In this document: positions 1-6,699 of the stretch, piece after piece
How the letters are laid out: each line of letters begins with the position of its first letter
Numbering within the stretch: position 1 is the stretch's first letter
Source: an uncultured Roseburia sp.
Lineage (GTDB): Bacteria > Bacillota > Clostridia > Lachnospirales > Lachnospiraceae
Length of the DNA stretch: 16,507 nt
Assembly: GCA_934358955.1 (NCBI GenBank)
Contig: CAKRLC010000061.1
Coordinates: forward strand, 1 to 16,507
Direction: 5' to 3'
The notes under the pieces: model-generated
Database searches by the model: none
The model's input: the letters and a program-made list of their open reading frames with translations, nothing else
Told to the model about the DNA's origin: nothing
Translations under genes and position numbers: made by a program

Positions 1-1
1 A

Positions 2-40
2 TGTTTTGCACAATGAAACTTGCAATATTTTTTTGTGCAA
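2..40. terminator. Terminator-like repeat, copy 1 (cut by window edge)
   Basis: Positions 15-34 (gaaacttgcaat followed by a T-rich tail) are identical over 20 bases to the right arm of the perfect hairpin at 8711-8763. The preceding 13 bases (2-14) match that hairpin's loop at 10 of 13 positions. The left arm would lie before base 1 and is not visible. A second inverted repeat, ttgcacaa at 6-13 with ttgtgcaa at 33-40, lies across the same segment. It sits about 45 bases past the fliB-like stop codon, so it probably ends that minus-strand transcript. Calling it a terminator is inference from the complete copy. Confidence 0.5.
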
Positions 41-84
41 TCTGACATCATAAACTTAAATGCAGACCTTTTGACACCCGAATC

Positions 85-1170
85 TTATTTTTCAGTTCCT
101 TCCAGCTGGTGAAGCATGTGTTTTACAAAAAATTCGTCTTCAAATGAAAAGTCTTCCTCCAAAAGCGCCAGATTCATCTCCGAATGTTCCACCTCTTTTG
201 AATAAATCCTTGCAATATCAATGCGATCCTCCAGTAAAAACTGTCTGTTATTTTTATAGTATCTCACAACATCCATATCCCGGATCATCATATAACTTGC
301 AATTGCAAACTGTGCTTTTGTCAGCAGATTTCCATCATACCATGCCTTCATGAAATAGCGGAATGTGAAGTATACAAGCAAATGTTCATACCAGATTTCA
401 TGATAAGCATCCGATGCCCTGTATTCCTGCCATGCGTCCTTCCAGGAATGAGCTCTGTAAAAAGCCTTTACCTCTTCTATGGCATCTGTCCACTCTTCAT
501 TCAGTACTTCAAGCTCCTCAAATGCAGCGATCCTGTCCCACAGATCCATCTCAAGATCCACCTGACGGTTTTCCCCAGATTGGTGTTCTACCTGCTGCAT
601 CTGTTCACAGAAAAGCAAATACTCTCCTGCCCTTTCTGTTACAGGTCTGGTACGGTCCTGCAGAATGCGGATCGCCTCATCCCTGTACTCTTCCAGATGT
701 TCCCGGAACAGCTGCAGTTCTTCTTCCACATCCTCTTCTTCCTCGTCCCACAGATCCGGCATTTCCATTTCATCAAAAACCGTCTTTTCGGTTTCTGAAA
801 AAAGGATCCGGCCGGCCTCCTCACAGGAAAGGCTTAATGCTTTTTCCATGACATTCCCATAGGTTACCGTAAAGCGTGGATATTCGGTACACACTTCACT
901 GAGAGCTTCTTCTCCCAGCTCGATGCAGATATCACACAGCTTTTGTTTATTCAAAAACGGACACCATCCATTTTCCTGCAAAAGAAAGCTGTTCACATCT
1001 TCTGACACCATATGTTTTTTCAATCTCGCACCAAAGTCTCCTTCAATGCTTTTGTAATAATCAAATGTATCATCATCAATGTCAATCTCCCAGCCGATAC
1101 AACAGCTGTCCTTACATTGATCTGCAATACAATGGAATTTTTTATAATAAGAAGGTACTCTGAAAATCAC
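85..1170 (-). CDS. fliB: FliB-family protein (flagellin lysine-N-methylase-like), Cys-rich
   Basis: A 361-residue protein of the FliB family, commonly annotated as flagellin lysine-N-methylase; the family's best-known member methylates lysines of Salmonella flagellin. The N-terminus holds the family's cysteine cluster: C14, C19, C23 and C24 in a C-x4-C-x3-CC-x2-W arrangement. A second set follows at C70 (in WCPFL), C79, C82 and C94 (before EYPRF). Such a cluster is expected to bind a metal or iron-sulfur centre. The rest is helical and acidic with no signal peptide or membrane segment, so it is probably cytoplasmic. The start is a GTG at 1170, with GGAGG (1182-1186) 11 bases upstream. The resulting N-terminus (MIFRVPSYYKKF) leads straight into the Cys motif. 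No flagellar gene is visible nearby, so flagellin as substrate is not supported by context; another surface protein is possible. The family call is firm, the substrate unknown. Confidence 0.8.
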   Translation of the reverse strand: MIFRVPSYYKKFHCIADQCKDSCCIGWEIDIDDDTFDYYKSIEGDFGARLKKHMVSEDVNSFLLQENGWCPFLNKQKLCDICIELGEEALSEVCTEYPRFTVTYGNVMEKALSLSCEEAGRILFSETEKTVFDEMEMPDLWDEEEEDVEEELQLFREHLEEYRDEAIRILQDRTRPVTERAGEYLLFCEQMQQVEHQSGENRQVDLEMDLWDRIAAFEELEVLNEEWTDAIEEVKAFYRAHSWKDAWQEYRASDAYHEIWYEHLLVYFTFRYFMKAWYDGNLLTKAQFAIASYMMIRDMDVVRYYKNNRQFLLEDRIDIARIYSKEVEHSEMNLALLEEDFSFEDEFFVKHMLHQLEGTEK

Positions 1171-1253
1171 TGCCTTATCATCCTCCAGGTTAATGTCATT
1201 CTCTGGCTTCTTTTCTTTCGAAGCTTCTTCGTTACAATCTTTTTAACCTACCG

Positions 1254-1283
1254 AGTATAGCACATGTTCTTATTCCATCGCAA
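1254..1283 (-). promoter_or_regulatory. Candidate promoter for the fliB-like gene
   Basis: On the minus strand, TTGCGA (1278-1283) and TATACT (1254-1259) are separated by 18 bases. The -10 is preceded by TGC, as in an extended -10 element. It overlaps the nrdG stop codon and would give a leader of about 75 bases before the GTG start at 1170. It suggests that the fliB-like gene is not simply the tail of the nrd transcript. Motif match only. Confidence 0.4.
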
Positions 1284-1788
1284 GAATTACTTTCCCGCTC
1301 CTTCTTGTTTCCTTTATATCAATGATCCGCTGGTTCTCTGAACCCCGGAATTTTAATGAAATATTCTTTTTTTCTGCGATAAATGGACCGTCTACCAGAA
1401 CATCGCAGCATGCAAGTATTTTCTCTGTCACATCCGTGTACACTCTTCCTCCCGGCAAAAGATCCTCATAAAGGTAGCCGGTATAGATCCAGACTGTTTT
1501 TTCCGGAAGCTCCTTCCTGATCCTTTCCAGCAGATGGATCAGCCCATGCTGATTATCAGGCTCCATCGGTTCTCCTCCAAGTATGGTAATTCCTGCCATA
1601 TAAGCCGGACGCAATGCCTCAAGGATCTGTTCTTCCGTTGCCTCTGTAAATGGTTCCCCGTATCCAAAATCCCATGCCTCCTCATTAAAGCAGTCCTTGC
1701 AATGATGTGTGCAGCCGGATACGAATAAAGAAACACGGACACCTGTTCCATTTTCTATTGAATATGTTTTAATATTGGCATAATTCAT
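1270..1788 (-). CDS. nrdG: Anaerobic ribonucleoside-triphosphate reductase activating protein
   Basis: NrdG is a radical-SAM iron-sulfur enzyme that cleaves S-adenosylmethionine to place the glycyl radical on NrdD. The cluster motif C-x3-C-x2-C is present as C26, C30 and C33 (SGCTHHCKDC). The SAM-contacting GGE motif follows in ITILGGEP. Residues 1-18 (MNYANIKTYSIENGTGVR) match the usual family N-terminus. I place the start at 1788, giving 172 residues, because AGAGG lies 7 bases upstream. The ATG at 1818 would add 10 residues that fall against the hairpin at 1824-1859 and lack a good binding site. The gene follows nrdD with about 107 bases between, so the pair should be co-transcribed, with the hairpin possibly lowering nrdG expression. 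The protein is complete, with no missing key residue. Confidence 0.95.
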   Translation of the reverse strand: MNYANIKTYSIENGTGVRVSLFVSGCTHHCKDCFNEEAWDFGYGEPFTEATEEQILEALRPAYMAGITILGGEPMEPDNQHGLIHLLERIRKELPEKTVWIYTGYLYEDLLPGGRVYTDVTEKILACCDVLVDGPFIAEKKNISLKFRGSENQRIIDIKETRRSGKVILAME

Positions 1789-1823
1789 ATATTTTCCTCT
1801 TTTAACTGATCGTATCATGCGGA

Positions 1824-1859
1824 AAAAAGGGACCTGTCTTTTCTGACCTGTCCCTTTTT
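1824..1859 (-). terminator. Intercistronic hairpin between nrdD and nrdG
   Basis: A perfect 10-bp stem, aaaaagggac (1824-1833) with gtcccttttt (1850-1859), encloses a 16-base loop. On the minus strand the stem ends in a run of six T, as in a rho-independent terminator. It lies between the nrdD stop and the nrdG start, so it is more likely a partial terminator or mRNA-stabilising hairpin than a complete stop. The 8-mer gacctgtc occurs as a direct repeat within it (1831-1838 and 1845-1852). Confidence 0.6.
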
Positions 1860-1895
1860 CTCTTGTAACTATAAAGTACTTATCCCATATGCATT

Positions 1896-4058
1896 TTATA
1901 AATGCAATACTCTTTCCTTAATCTCCTGTGTTCTTCCCTGATTCCAGAACTGTGTTCCGATATATCCACAGGTACGTCTTGCAACACTCATTTTATTCTG
2001 GTCACGGTTACCGCAGTTCGGGCATTCCCATACCAGCTTTCCATCTTTATCTGTTACGATCTTGATCTCTCCGGAATAGCCACATTCCTGACAATAATCA
2101 CTCTTTGTATTCAGCTCTGCGTACATAATATTGTCATAAATGTACTGCATTACAGAAAGTACTGCATCCAGATTGTTCTGCATATTCGGAACCTCTACAT
2201 AACTGATAGCTCCTCCCGGTGATAATTCCTGGAACTGTGATTCAAATTTCAACTTATCAAACGCATTCATTTCTTCTGTCACATGCACATGATAACTATT
2301 TGTAATGTAGTTCTTATCTGTAACTCCCGGAATCATACCAAAACGTTTCTGTAAGCATTTTGCAAATTTATAGGTTGTTGATTCCAATGGTGTTCCGTAT
2401 AAACTGAAATCAATGTTGTGCTCCTGTTTCCATTTTGCGCAGGCATCATTCAAATGCTGCATTACTTCCAGTGCAAATGGCGTTCCGTCCGGATCGGTAT
2501 GGGAAACACCCTTCATATATCTGGTACATTCGCAGAGTCCGGCATAACCTAAGGAAATAGTTGAGTAGCCGCCATATAACAGTTTATCGATCGTCTCACC
2601 TTTTTTCAGACGTGCCAGTGCACCATTCTGCCAGAGGATTGGTGCTACATCGGATGGAGTTCCCTTCAGTCTCTCATGTCTTGCCATCAGCGCTCTGTGA
2701 CATAATTCCAGTCTTTCATCCATGATCTCCCAGAACTTGTTCAGATCCTTTCCGGAAGAACATGCAACATCCACAAGGTTCAAGGTTACAACACCCTGGT
2801 TAAATCTTCCGTAGAATTTGAATTTATCATTCTCATCCTTATATACTGTCAGGAAGGAACGGCATCCCATACAGGTATAGCAATTGCCCTGTTTTAATTT
2901 TTTCATGATCTTCTCAGAAATATAATCCGGTACCATTCTCTTTGCCGTACATTCTGCTGCAAGCTTGGTCAGATACCAGTACTTACTTCCTTCATGGATA
3001 TTATCTTCCTCGAGAACATAGATCAGTTTCGGGAATGCCGGTGTGATATAAACACCCTTCTCATTCTTAACGCCTAAAATTCTCTGATGTAACATCTCTT
3101 CGATCACTGCTGCAAGGTCTTCCCTGAGCTGTCCTTCCGGTACTTCATCCAGATACATAAATACGGTTATAAAAGGAGCCTGGCCGTTTGTCGTCATTAA
3201 TGTGATCACCTGATACTGGATCATCTGGACACCACGGTTAATTTCTTCTTTAACGCGCATCTCTGCAATCTTATTTACCATCTCATCTGTTGGTTCGATT
3301 CCTGTCGCTGCAAGTTCTTTGCGGACGATCTTACGGAATTTCTGACGGCTCACCTCAACAAATGGAGCCAGATGTGCCAGTGAGATACTCTGACCGCCAT
3401 ACTGGGAGCTTGCAATCTGCGCGATCGCCTGCGTTGCAATATTGCAGGCTGTAGAAAAGCTCTTTGGCTTATCGATCATTGTTTCACTGATCACAGTTCC
3501 GTTCTGTAACATATCTTCCAGATTTACCAGACAGCAGTTATGCATATGCTGTGCAAAATAATCTGCATCATGGAAATGGATAATACCCTTTTCATGTGCT
3601 TCCACAATATCTTCATCCAACAGGAATCTTTTCGTAATATCCTTGCTGACTTCCCCTGCCATATAGTCACGCTGTACACTGTTTACCGTTGGATTTTTAT
3701 TTGAATTTTCCTGCTTTACTTCTTCATTATTACACTCTAACAGACTTAAAATCTGCTCATCTGTTGAATTAGACTTACGGATCAGGGCTCTCTTATAGCG
3801 GTATGTAATATAATTACGCGCCACATTAAAAGCTCTCTGGTTCATGATCTGATTCTCTACCATATCCTGGATCTCTTCCACACTTGGAGAGCGTTTCATA
3901 TTCTCGCAGGCTCTTTCCACATTTGCTAAAATCTCCTGGATCTTCTCCTCTGTCAGCTTCTCATAATCAATGACGCTGTCGTTTGCTTTCCGGATCGCTG
4001 ACTCAATCTTATTGATGTCAAACGTATCTTCCATTCCGCTTCGCTTGATAATCTTCAT
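1896..4058 (-). CDS. nrdD: Anaerobic (class III) ribonucleoside-triphosphate reductase
   Basis: NrdD reduces ribonucleoside triphosphates to deoxyribonucleotides using a glycyl radical, so it works only without oxygen. Numbering is from the upstream ATG at 4073 (725 residues). An ATP-cone regulatory domain fills about residues 6-97 (MKIIKRSGMEDTF onward), followed by the ten-stranded barrel. Within the barrel, MGCRS around C404 is the likely thiyl-radical cysteine. Four zinc-binding cysteines follow (C661, C664, C684, C687), then the glycyl-radical motif RRTCGY with G703. I prefer the start at 4058 (residue 6, MKIIK; 720 residues) because GGAGAG (4066-4071) lies 7 bases upstream, while the ATG at 4073 has only a weak site. 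nrdG lies downstream on the same strand. Upstream are a strong promoter and NrdR-box-like sequences. All catalytic residues I can check are present. Confidence 0.97.
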   Translation of the reverse strand: MKIIKRSGMEDTFDINKIESAIRKANDSVIDYEKLTEEKIQEILANVERACENMKRSPSVEEIQDMVENQIMNQRAFNVARNYITYRYKRALIRKSNSTDEQILSLLECNNEEVKQENSNKNPTVNSVQRDYMAGEVSKDITKRFLLDEDIVEAHEKGIIHFHDADYFAQHMHNCCLVNLEDMLQNGTVISETMIDKPKSFSTACNIATQAIAQIASSQYGGQSISLAHLAPFVEVSRQKFRKIVRKELAATGIEPTDEMVNKIAEMRVKEEINRGVQMIQYQVITLMTTNGQAPFITVFMYLDEVPEGQLREDLAAVIEEMLHQRILGVKNEKGVYITPAFPKLIYVLEEDNIHEGSKYWYLTKLAAECTAKRMVPDYISEKIMKKLKQGNCYTCMGCRSFLTVYKDENDKFKFYGRFNQGVVTLNLVDVACSSGKDLNKFWEIMDERLELCHRALMARHERLKGTPSDVAPILWQNGALARLKKGETIDKLLYGGYSTISLGYAGLCECTRYMKGVSHTDPDGTPFALEVMQHLNDACAKWKQEHNIDFSLYGTPLESTTYKFAKCLQKRFGMIPGVTDKNYITNSYHVHVTEEMNAFDKLKFESQFQELSPGGAISYVEVPNMQNNLDAVLSVMQYIYDNIMYAELNTKSDYCQECGYSGEIKIVTDKDGKLVWECPNCGNRDQNKMSVARRTCGYIGTQFWNQGRTQEIKERVLHL

Positions 4059-4103
4059 ATCTGCACTCTCCATTTCTTTGCTTGTGTATCATAAATCAGT
4101 TTC

Positions 4104-4178
4104 TTATTCTTTGTTATCTGCAAGTACTCTGCCCTGCAGTCTGTGTTGGATCATGAATCTTCCATTCATAATCCTCAT
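4104..4178 (-). CDS. Possible 24-codon leader ORF upstream of nrdD
   Basis: A short open frame, ATG at 4178 to TAA at 4104, encodes 24 residues (begins MRIMNGRFMIQ, ends VLADNKE). It lies wholly within the predicted nrdD leader, about 45 bases before the nrdD start. No strong ribosome binding site precedes the first ATG. An inner ATG at codon 4 has GATGAGG immediately upstream, but closer than usual. I recognise no family. It may be chance, a leader peptide or a small protein. Confidence 0.25.
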   Translation of the reverse strand: MRIMNGRFMIQHRLQGRVLADNKE

Positions 4179-4205
4179 CTGTATGCGCTTGATGCGACAG
4201 TCTCT

Positions 4206-4233
4206 ATTATACAACATCTTGTGTTCTTGTCAA
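4206..4233 (-). promoter_or_regulatory. Strong sigma-70-type promoter for nrdD-nrdG
   Basis: On the minus strand, consensus TTGACA (4228-4233) and consensus TATAAT (4206-4211) are separated by 16 bases. Transcription should begin near 4199, giving a leader of about 140 bases before the nrdD start at 4058. Both hexamers are perfect matches; only the spacer is one base short of ideal. Such a strong basal promoter would be expected to need repression, consistent with the NrdR-like sites just upstream. Confidence 0.75.
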
Positions 4234-4239
4234 TATGTG

Positions 4240-4264
4240 CAACTATATTATGTGTATATTATGT
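4240..4264. promoter_or_regulatory. NrdR-box-like site and direct repeat upstream of nrdD promoter
   Basis: Positions 4240-4255 (CAACTATATTATGTGT) match the published NrdR box (acaCwAtATaTwGtgt) at 12 of 16 positions. The 10-mer tatattatgt is repeated in tandem at 4244-4253 and 4255-4264, an 11-base period that puts both copies on the same face of the helix. The block lies about 7 bases upstream of the -35 of the nrdD promoter. NrdR commonly represses nrd operons through paired boxes. Binding here is inferred, and the second copy is a weaker match. Confidence 0.45.
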
Positions 4265-4273
4265 AAACAAAAA

Positions 4274-4319
4274 AGATAAAGGACACGTCTCAAATCCAAT
4301 AACCATGCGCCCTTTATCT
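4274..4319 (-). terminator. Terminator downstream of marR
   Basis: A 9-bp stem, agataaagg (4274-4282) with cctttatct (4311-4319), encloses a 28-base loop. On the minus strand it is followed by TTTTTTGTTT. It lies about 60 bases past the marR stop codon and just upstream of the nrdD promoter elements, so it would insulate nrdD from marR read-through. The loop is longer than usual, which lowers confidence. Confidence 0.55.
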
Positions 4320-4372
4320 ATTCTGTACAAAAATATATAAAATTAATTGTTACTTTTTTATGCCCACCCAAA

Positions 4373-4388
4373 ACACTATATTTAGTGG
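4373..4388. promoter_or_regulatory. Second NrdR-box-like sequence, over the marR stop codon
   Basis: Positions 4373-4388 (ACACTATATTTAGTGG) match the NrdR consensus at 14 of 16 positions, better than the promoter-proximal site. The core cactata/tttagtg is a near-palindrome. It covers the marR stop codon and lies about 140 bases upstream of the nrdD -35, much farther than usual for paired boxes. It could be a distal site or a chance AT-rich match. Confidence 0.3.
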
Positions 4389-4831
4389 TCTGTTTTATTG
4401 TCAATACCAAGATTTTTCAAAATACGATCAAGATATCCCTGCAGCTGTTTTTCTTCTTCCTCACTGAATCCTGTCAGAAGCTGCTTCTCCATTGCGTTGA
4501 CATCCGCTTCTGCGCGGTCTAACATCCGTCTTGCACCTGGTGTCAGACAGATTTTTTTGCACCTGGCATCTGAATTGGCGATTTCCCTTGTGATCAGATT
4601 TTTCCGTTCCATGACCTGGAGCATATTCGAAGCGGTTGCCCGCGACACATTAAATTCCTGTTCAATATCCTTCTGGTAAATATCCCTGTCAGAATGATTT
4701 TTCAGATACACCAGGATCCATCTCTGCATTCCGGTGACTTCATCTTTATTTTCACTGCGCTTCGCTTCCATATATTTATGGATACAATTATGAATAAGTC
4801 TCACTTTATATCCCACATTATTATGGCCCAT
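4382..4831 (-). CDS. MarR-family transcriptional regulator
   Basis: A 149-residue winged helix-turn-helix repressor of the MarR family, which usually acts as a dimer and responds to small toxic ligands. Residues 44-76 (NHSDRDIYQKDIEQEF, then NVSRATASNMLQ) form the helix-turn-helix. The wing (NLITREIANSDARCKK, ending at LTPGA) follows to about 100, and flanking helices make the dimer interface. I place the start at 4831 (MGHNNVGYKV) because GGGAG lies about 10 bases upstream. The ATG at 4867 would begin only about 8 bases after the predicted transcript start and lacks a good site. The gene is divergent from two ABC exporter genes, and a perfect palindrome lies between them. By analogy with other MarR-ABC pairs (for example SatR/SatAB), it probably represses the exporter and itself. 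The effector is unknown. Confidence 0.9.
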   Translation of the reverse strand: MGHNNVGYKVRLIHNCIHKYMEAKRSENKDEVTGMQRWILVYLKNHSDRDIYQKDIEQEFNVSRATASNMLQVMERKNLITREIANSDARCKKICLTPGARRMLDRAEADVNAMEKQLLTGFSEEEEKQLQGYLDRILKNLGIDNKTDH

Positions 4832-4860
4832 ATTTTTTCTTTCTCCCACAAATCTTATGA

Positions 4861-4889
4861 TTGACATTCCGTTTTCAATGTTTTATAAA
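4861..4889 (+). promoter_or_regulatory. Promoter of the ABC exporter operon
   Basis: Consensus TTGACA (4861-4866) and TATAAA (4884-4889) are separated by an ideal 17 bases. Transcription should begin near 4896, inside the palindrome at 4893-4912, so a bound repressor would cover the start site. The leader to the ATG at 4951 is about 55 bases. Confidence 0.75.
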
Positions 4890-4911
4890 TATATTGTTAG
4901 CACACTAACAA
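4882..4911 (-). promoter_or_regulatory. Candidate divergent marR promoter sharing the -10
   Basis: The palindrome TTTATAAA at 4882-4889 reads TATAAA on both strands. On the minus strand (4882-4887) it has TTGTTA (4906-4911) 18 bases upstream as a possible -35. That -35 is one arm of the operator. If real, the two promoters use the same DNA for their -10 elements and one palindrome blocks both. The -35 is a moderate match. Confidence 0.45.
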
Positions 4912-4912
4912 T
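4893..4912. promoter_or_regulatory. Palindromic operator between marR and the ABC genes
   Basis: A perfect inverted repeat with 8-base arms and 4-base spacer: attgttag-caca-ctaacaat. It overlaps the predicted transcription start of the exporter operon and the -35 of marR. Size and placement fit a MarR dimer site. The core TTGTTAG-N4-CTAACAA also resembles the Rex redox-repressor site (TTGTTAA-N4-TTAACAA), differing only in the innermost base of each arm. MarR is the better guess because its gene is adjacent. Confidence 0.75.
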
Positions 4913-4950
4913 TTAAAATCAACTATATTTTTGAAAAAGGATGTGAATTT

Positions 4951-6699
4951 ATGTTAAAAACTCTTGGAGCTCAGATAAAAGAGTTCAAAAAAGACTCCCT
5001 TCTCACTCCTGTTTTCATGATCTTAGAAGTTCTCATGGAAACGATCATTCCGCTCATGATGGCCTCTATCATTGATCACGGTGTGGAACAGGGAAATATC
5101 CATCATATTTACAAGATGGGAGCTCTTATGATCGTAGCTGCCGGTATCTCTCTTTTTGCCGGAATTATGGGTGGAAAATACGGTGCCCGGGCATCTACCG
5201 GTTTTGCCCGCAACTTAAGAAAAGCCATGTATGAAAATATTCAGACATTTTCCTTCTCCAATATTGACAAATTCAGTACTGCCGGACTTGTCACAAGACT
5301 TACCACGGATGTAACAAATATCCAGATGGCTTATCAGATGATTTTGCGTATGTGTGTGCGTGCACCAATTACGCTGATCTGTGCCATGTTTATGGCATTT
5401 TTCATTAATGCCAGACTTGCCTGCATTTATCTGGTCGCAGTTATCATCTTAGGTGTGATCCTCGGCTTTATCACTGTCATGGCACACAAATATTTCACTC
5501 AGGTTTTTCCGAAATACGATGATTTAAATGCATCTGTTCAGGAAAATGTATCTGCGATCCGCGTGGTAAAAGCTTATGTCCGCGAAGATTACGAAAAAGA
5601 CCGCTTCAAAAAAGCAAGTGAAAATATTTACCGGATGTTCTTAAAAGCAGAAGGCATCATCGTTTTCAACAATCCTGTCATGATGGCAACTATTTATACC
5701 TGCATCATTTTAATCAGCTGGATCGGTGCAAAAATGATCATTTCCAGCACACTTACAACCGGCGAACTGATGAGTCTGCTTACTTATTGTATGAATATTA
5801 TGATGAGTCTTATGATGCTCTCCATGGTATTCGTCATGATCACCATGAGTATCGCAAGTGCCGAACGTATCTGTGAGGTACTGAATGAAAAAAGTACGAT
5901 CACAAATCCACCTCAGCCCGATTATGAGGTTTCTGACGGAAGCATCTGCTTTGACCATGTTACCTTCCGCTATAATGAAACTTCTGACAAACCGGTATTG
6001 GATGACATCAATCTTTCCATAAAATCCGGTGAGACGATCGGTATCATCGGTGGTACCGGAAGTTCAAAGTCCTCCCTTGTTAATCTGATCAGCCGTCTGT
6101 ACGACGTATCTGAAGGTACTGTTTTCGTTGGCGGAAAGGATGTCCGTTCTTATGATCTCGATACCCTTCGTAATGAAGTATCGGTTGTATTACAGAATAA
6201 TGTACTCTTCTCCGGCTCGATCTATGATAACCTCCGCTGGGGAAATCCGGATGCGACAGAGGAACAATGCCGGCATGCATGCGATCTTGCCTGTGCTTCT
6301 GAATTTATCAACCGTTTTCCGGACGGCTACTATACACATATCGAACAGGGTGGTTCAAATGTTTCCGGTGGTCAGAAGCAGCGTCTGTGTATTGCCAGAG
6401 CTTTGCTGAAGAATCCTAAGATCCTGATCTTAGACGACAGCACAAGTGCCGTTGATACTGCAACAGATTCTAAGATCCGGGAGGCCTTTGCCAAAGAGAT
6501 TCCGAACACAACAAAGCTGATCATTGCCCAGCGAATCACCTCGGTCATGAACGCAGACCGCATTATCGTATTAAATAACGGTGTTGTTGATGGATTTGGT
6601 TCCCATGAGGAATTAATGAGATCCAATGAAGTCTACCGCGAGGTTTATGAATCCCAGACACAGGGAAGTGGAGATTTTGATGAAGGAGGTGCGAATTAA
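4951..6699 (+). CDS. ABC exporter half-transporter, subunit with degenerate ATPase site
   Basis: A 582-residue half-transporter: a six-helix type I exporter domain at about residues 15-310 and an ATP-binding domain at about 330-575. Walker A is GGTGSSKS (367-374), the Q-loop glutamine is Q415, and the signature VSGGQ at 471-475 is canonical. The catalytic side is degenerate: the Walker B ends in Asp-Asp (D495, D496) where active subunits have Asp-Glu, and the H-loop histidine is Gln (Q527 in IIAQR). This is the pattern of the impaired subunit in heterodimeric exporters such as LmrC and BmrC. Its canonical signature should complete the active site of the partner encoded next, which overlaps this stop codon by one base. 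The start at 4951 has AAAGG 10 bases upstream. Function is probably drug or toxic-peptide export; the substrate is unknown. Confidence 0.93.
   Translation: MLKTLGAQIKEFKKDSLLTPVFMILEVLMETIIPLMMASIIDHGVEQGNIHHIYKMGALMIVAAGISLFAGIMGGKYGARASTGFARNLRKAMYENIQTFSFSNIDKFSTAGLVTRLTTDVTNIQMAYQMILRMCVRAPITLICAMFMAFFINARLACIYLVAVIILGVILGFITVMAHKYFTQVFPKYDDLNASVQENVSAIRVVKAYVREDYEKDRFKKASENIYRMFLKAEGIIVFNNPVMMATIYTCIILISWIGAKMIISSTLTTGELMSLLTYCMNIMMSLMMLSMVFVMITMSIASAERICEVLNEKSTITNPPQPDYEVSDGSICFDHVTFRYNETSDKPVLDDINLSIKSGETIGIIGGTGSSKSSLVNLISRLYDVSEGTVFVGGKDVRSYDLDTLRNEVSVVLQNNVLFSGSIYDNLRWGNPDATEEQCRHACDLACASEFINRFPDGYYTHIEQGGSNVSGGQKQRLCIARALLKNPKILILDDSTSAVDTATDSKIREAFAKEIPNTTKLIIAQRITSVMNADRIIVLNNGVVDGFGSHEELMRSNEVYREVYESQTQGSGDFDEGGAN
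6683..6690 (+). promoter_or_regulatory. Ribosome binding site for the second ABC subunit, inside the first
   Basis: AAGGAGGT, a full match to the 16S rRNA anti-Shine-Dalgarno, lies within the last codons of the first subunit, 8 bases before the ATG at 6699. With the TAATG stop/start overlap this favours translational coupling and near-equal subunit production. Confidence 0.85.

Noticed and set aside
414..851. Plus-strand open frames within the fliB-like gene
   Set aside because: They are antisense to a gene with clear family motifs; compositions rich in Cys, Pro, Ser and Leu look like frame shadows.
1217..1230. Palindrome around gaagcttc between nrdG and the fliB-like gene
   Set aside because: Too short and without a loop or U-run to call a terminator.
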